Shown here: positions 61,711 through 64,000 of the stretch, one piece after another
Position numbering within the stretch: the first letter of the stretch is position 1
Layout of the letters: the number at the start of each line of letters is the position of its first letter
Assembly (NCBI GenBank): GCA_000721375.1
Contig: JOGW01000013.1
Coordinates: forward strand, 124,001 to 188,000
Direction of reading: 5' to 3'
DNA length: 64,000 bases
DNA from: Streptomyces sp. NRRL B-3428
Lineage (GTDB): Bacteria > Actinomycetota > Actinomycetes > Streptomycetales > Streptomycetaceae
Position numbers and translations under genes: made by a program
Notes under the pieces: model-generated
The model's database searches: none
What the model was told of the DNA's origin: nothing
Seen by the model: only the letters and a program-made list of their open reading frames with translations

Positions 61711-62725
61711 CCCACAATGCTCCCAGCGTCAGCAGCTCACTGCGGTACTCGATCCGCTCCGCCCACTCCGAAGGCCAGCACGACGCCCCCAGATGCGCCC
61801 CCGCGAACGCCCCCGCCAGGCACGCGATCGAGTCCGAGTCACCGGATGTGACAGCGGCCCGGCGCAGCGCGGACAACGGGTCCGACGGGAAGAGCAGGAA
61901 GCACAACAGCCCCGTCGCCAGCGCCTCTTCGGCGATCCAGCCCTCCCCCGTCGCCAGACAGGGATCCACCTCGACGTTCGCGGAACTGACCGCCGCCGCG
62001 AGCCGCTCCAGGATCTCCAGGCACTCGTCCCAGCCCCGCTCGATGAAGTGCTCGGGCGTCGGGTCCTGGCTGTAGGTCCACAGGTCGCCGAGCCAGCGGG
62101 AGTGGTACGTCGACCGGTTCTCCAGCGCGTACGAGCGAAGGAGTCCGACCAGACCCGCCGGGTCCGCCCCCTGCGCGAGGAGGTACACCGCACGCGCCGT
62201 CAGATCCGACGCCGCCAGCGCCGTCGGATGCCCGTGCGTGAGCGCGGACTGCAACTGGGCGGCGCCGGCCCGCTGTTCGTCGCTCAGACCGGGGACGAGG
62301 CCGATCGGCGCCACGCGCATGTTCGCACCACAGCCCTTGGAGCCGATCTGGCTGGCTTCCTGCCAGGGCCGGTCGCCGTCCAGAAGCTCACAGGCGACCA
62401 GGCAAGTACGGCCGGGCGCACGGTTGTTCTCGGGCGAGTGATACCACTCGACGAACTCCGGACGTACCCCCTCCTCCATACGCGAAGGCTCCAGCACCCC
62501 ACGGTCCGTCGCCGTCCGAAGCCCCCGCCCCAGCGCCAGCGTCATCTGCGTGTCGTCCGTCACGACCGCCGGCTTCGGCAGTTCGAGCGAGCGCCACGGC
62601 CCGAACGAGGCGAGGATCGCCGGCACGTTCTTGAACTCCGTCGGGAAGCCGAGCGCGTCCCCGAGCGCGAGCCCGATCAGCGACCCGGTGGCCGCCTGCT
62701 TCACATGGATGTTCCTGTTGTTCAT
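61703..62725 (-). CDS. ADP-ribosylglycohydrolase (DraG-like)
   Basis: This 340-residue enzyme removes ADP-ribose from proteins, nucleic acids or small molecules. The all-helical fold has GLALGDALG near residue 20. The dimetal site uses TDDTQM (56-61) and the D-x-D of SGDSDSIACLAG near residue 295, both intact. It resembles the DraG/ADPRH family throughout. The ATG overlaps the NUDIX gene stop by 4 nt. Its neighbours bind or hydrolyse NAD or ADP-ribose, so it probably recycles or reverses ADP-ribosylation. Confidence 0.92.
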   Translation of the reverse strand: MNNRNIHVKQAATGSLIGLALGDALGFPTEFKNVPAILASFGPWRSLELPKPAVVTDDTQMTLALGRGLRTATDRGVLEPSRMEEGVRPEFVEWYHSPENNRAPGRTCLVACELLDGDRPWQEASQIGSKGCGANMRVAPIGLVPGLSDEQRAGAAQLQSALTHGHPTALAASDLTARAVYLLAQGADPAGLVGLLRSYALENRSTYHSRWLGDLWTYSQDPTPEHFIERGWDECLEILERLAAAVSSANVEVDPCLATGEGWIAEEALATGLLCFLLFPSDPLSALRRAAVTSGDSDSIACLAGAFAGAHLGASCWPSEWAERIEYRSELLTLGALWDE

Positions 62726-63495
62726 GACGTACGTCCTTCCGGTTGCGACCCCCTGGGGCCCCCCGGCCGCAGAAGTGGTGGATGCAGGGCGGTGGCCTTG
62801 CCCGCCCGGTAGAGCGCCGCGGGCTTGCCCCGCCCGCCGGTCAGTCGCGCGGCCCCGCCCGTCGGCTCCACGAATCCTGGGGTCGCGAGGACCTTGCGCC
62901 GGAAGTTGGGCCGGTCGAGAGCGGTGCCCCAGACCGTCTCGTAGACCTGCTGCAGCTCGCCGAGCGTGAACTCCGGCGGGCAGAAGGACGTGGCGAGACA
63001 GCTGTATTCGAGCTTGGCGCCGATGCGGTCATGGGCGTCGGCGAGGATCGAGTCGTGGTCGAAGGCGAGCGCCCCGAAGCTCCCGTACGGCCGCCACTCG
63101 GCCCGCGCCGCGTCCCCGCCGCCGCGGGCCTCGGGCAGATCGGGCCCGAGCGCGGCGAAGGCGACGGAGACGACGCGCATCCGGGGATCGCGGTCCGGTT
63201 CGCTGTAGGTCCGCAGCTGTTCCAGATGCAGACCGGAGACGTCCGACAGACCGGTCTCCTCGGCGAGTTCACGCCGGGCGGCTCTCTCGGCGGACTCCCG
63301 CGGCAGTACGAACCCGCCGGGCAGCGCCCACCTCCCGGCGTACGGCTCCTGGCCGCGCTCGACGAGGAGCACCTGCAGCGCCGAGGAGCGCACCGTGAAC
63401 ACCGCGAGGTCCACGGTGACCGCGAAGGGCGTAAAGGCGTGCGGGTCGTACCCCTCGGGCGCCAGGGCGTTCCCCTCGGGGACTCGGGCGTTCAT
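62722..63495 (-). CDS. NrtR-type NUDIX/winged-helix regulator
   Basis: This 257-residue protein has an N-terminal NUDIX domain with a perfect box at 61-83 (G61, E67, R75-E76, E79-E80, G82). The C-terminal winged helix has FTLGELQQVYETVWGTALDR, then FRRKVLATPGFVEP. This is the NrtR build: the family regulates NAD genes and uses ADP-ribose as effector. Because the catalytic box is complete, this member may also hydrolyse ADP-ribose; many NrtR regulators have lost that activity. Its start overlaps the preceding NadR-like gene by 4 nt. Confidence 0.92.
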   Translation of the reverse strand: MNARVPEGNALAPEGYDPHAFTPFAVTVDLAVFTVRSSALQVLLVERGQEPYAGRWALPGGFVLPRESAERAARRELAEETGLSDVSGLHLEQLRTYSEPDRDPRMRVVSVAFAALGPDLPEARGGGDAARAEWRPYGSFGALAFDHDSILADAHDRIGAKLEYSCLATSFCPPEFTLGELQQVYETVWGTALDRPNFRRKVLATPGFVEPTGGAARLTGGRGKPAALYRAGKATALHPPLLRPGGPRGSQPEGRTS

Positions 63496-64000
63496 CGCTT
63501 CTCCGGAAGTGGGTCGGTGAAGTGCCAGCCGGCACCGAGGAGTCCGTCGACCGAGGCCACGGCTTCGGCCAGGCGTTTGTCGTGTGCCCCGGTCAGAACC
63601 CTGAAGTCCCTTCCGGTACGCACCAGTTCGTCATGGAAGCGCTCGGTCATCCAGGGCCGGAGCTCCTCACCCTCACGCAGGCCGTCGTCCTCGAAGGCCA
63701 CACCTTCGTGGTCGGTGAGCAGCCACAGGTGCTGCCCGGCCGGCTCGGGCTCGCCCGGGTAGGGGCCGCCCATGTAGCGCTCGTGCCAGATGGTCGTGGC
63801 GAAGGCGTCCGTATCGCAGAACAGCACCGGCGAGCCGAGCCGCGCGGCCGCGTCCTCGCGCCGCCGCTGCTCCCGCGCGATCACCGGGAACTCCTGCGAG
63901 CCGAAGGACACCTCGGCCCACTCGGCCCCGGGCCGTACGGACCGCAGCTCGGCCAGCTTCCGCTCGCTGAACTCCCGTCCGTACTCGTCCACGCACAGCG
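63492..64000 (-). CDS. NadR-like AAA/P-loop ATPase, C-terminal part (cut by window edge)
   Basis: The reading frame runs off the right edge. The visible ~169 residues match the C-terminal kinase-like half of NadR-type proteins: DEYGREFSER, then LFCDTDAFATTIWHERY (metal and substrate site), QHLWLLTDHEGVAFEDDGLR and a C-terminal helical part. NadR homologues phosphorylate nicotinamide riboside or adenylate NMN. The Walker A motif would be upstream, outside the window. It heads the four-gene operon and overlaps the NUDIX gene by 4 nt. Confidence 0.85.
   Translation of the reverse strand, partial: LCVDEYGREFSERKLAELRSVRPGAEWAEVSFGSQEFPVIAREQRRREDAAARLGSPVLFCDTDAFATTIWHERYMGGPYPGEPEPAGQHLWLLTDHEGVAFEDDGLREGEELRPWMTERFHDELVRTGRDFRVLTGAHDKRLAEAVASVDGLLGAGWHFTDPLPEKR

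Overview
The window is typical high-GC Streptomyces chromosome. Coding regions show the strong third-position GC bias of the genus, GTG and TTG starts are common, and many genes are translationally coupled through ATGA or GTGA overlaps. Several families are actinomycete hallmarks: SflA-type SepF paralogue, DnaE2 with an ImuB-like partner, Rpf-LysM proteins, streptogrisin proteases and a LAxTG-anchored LPMO. The relative order dnaE2 - sflA - der - plsC - cmk - tyrA - aroH resembles what I recall of the core chromosome of S. coelicolor (around SCO1739-SCO1762). That comparison is from memory, not from a search. I see no insertion sequence, prophage, CRISPR array, rRNA or tRNA.

Layout, left: the end of an AAA ATPase gene, a GntR/YtrA regulator, a tandem-GNAT protein with a DUF402 gene, and a NUDIX-VOC fusion (to 3.2 kb). 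Then come a tctCBA carboxylate importer with a divergent response regulator, an ABC exporter, and a cell-wall-anchored LPMO (to 11.4 kb). Next are the dnaE2-imuB translesion pair behind a LexA-like box and a DUF3533-like/SatP acetate-transport pair. A 2.6-kb adhE follows, whose upstream region holds both a perfect Rex operator and a DosR/OsdR-like box (to 22.7 kb). Two streptogrisin-like secreted proteases flank an SPFH membrane protein (22.8-26.1 kb).

Middle: a DUF1684 protein, a DUF5685 protein with a cysteine-rich tail, SflA, a glutaryl-CoA dehydrogenase-like enzyme, an MFS exporter, a PIG-V-like mannosyltransferase, a PAP2 phosphatase, an I78-type inhibitor, an orphan CtaD that overlaps a WYL regulator tail to tail, an epoxide hydrolase, and a GT4/FkbM surface-glycan block (to 43 kb). 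A branched-chain amino acid (Liv-type) uptake locus then has its binding protein and a second lipoprotein on one strand. On the other strand it has a triple-fused LivH-LivM-LivG polypeptide plus LivF; together the two ATPases are predicted to form one canonical and one degenerate ATP site (43.1-49.0 kb).

Right: two Rpf-LysM muralytic proteins, one with a TTA codon at position 2, the mark of bldA control. The housekeeping operon aroH-tyrA and cmk-plsC-der follows, then a DUF6529/Rieske membrane redox pair. The window ends in a compact, fully overlapping operon: NadR-like ATPase, NrtR-type NUDIX regulator, ADP-ribosylglycohydrolase, nucleotidyltransferase. A second nucleotidyltransferase paralogue lies nearby on the other strand. 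This NAD/ADP-ribose block and the dual redox/hypoxia promoter of adhE are the most interesting parts of the window.
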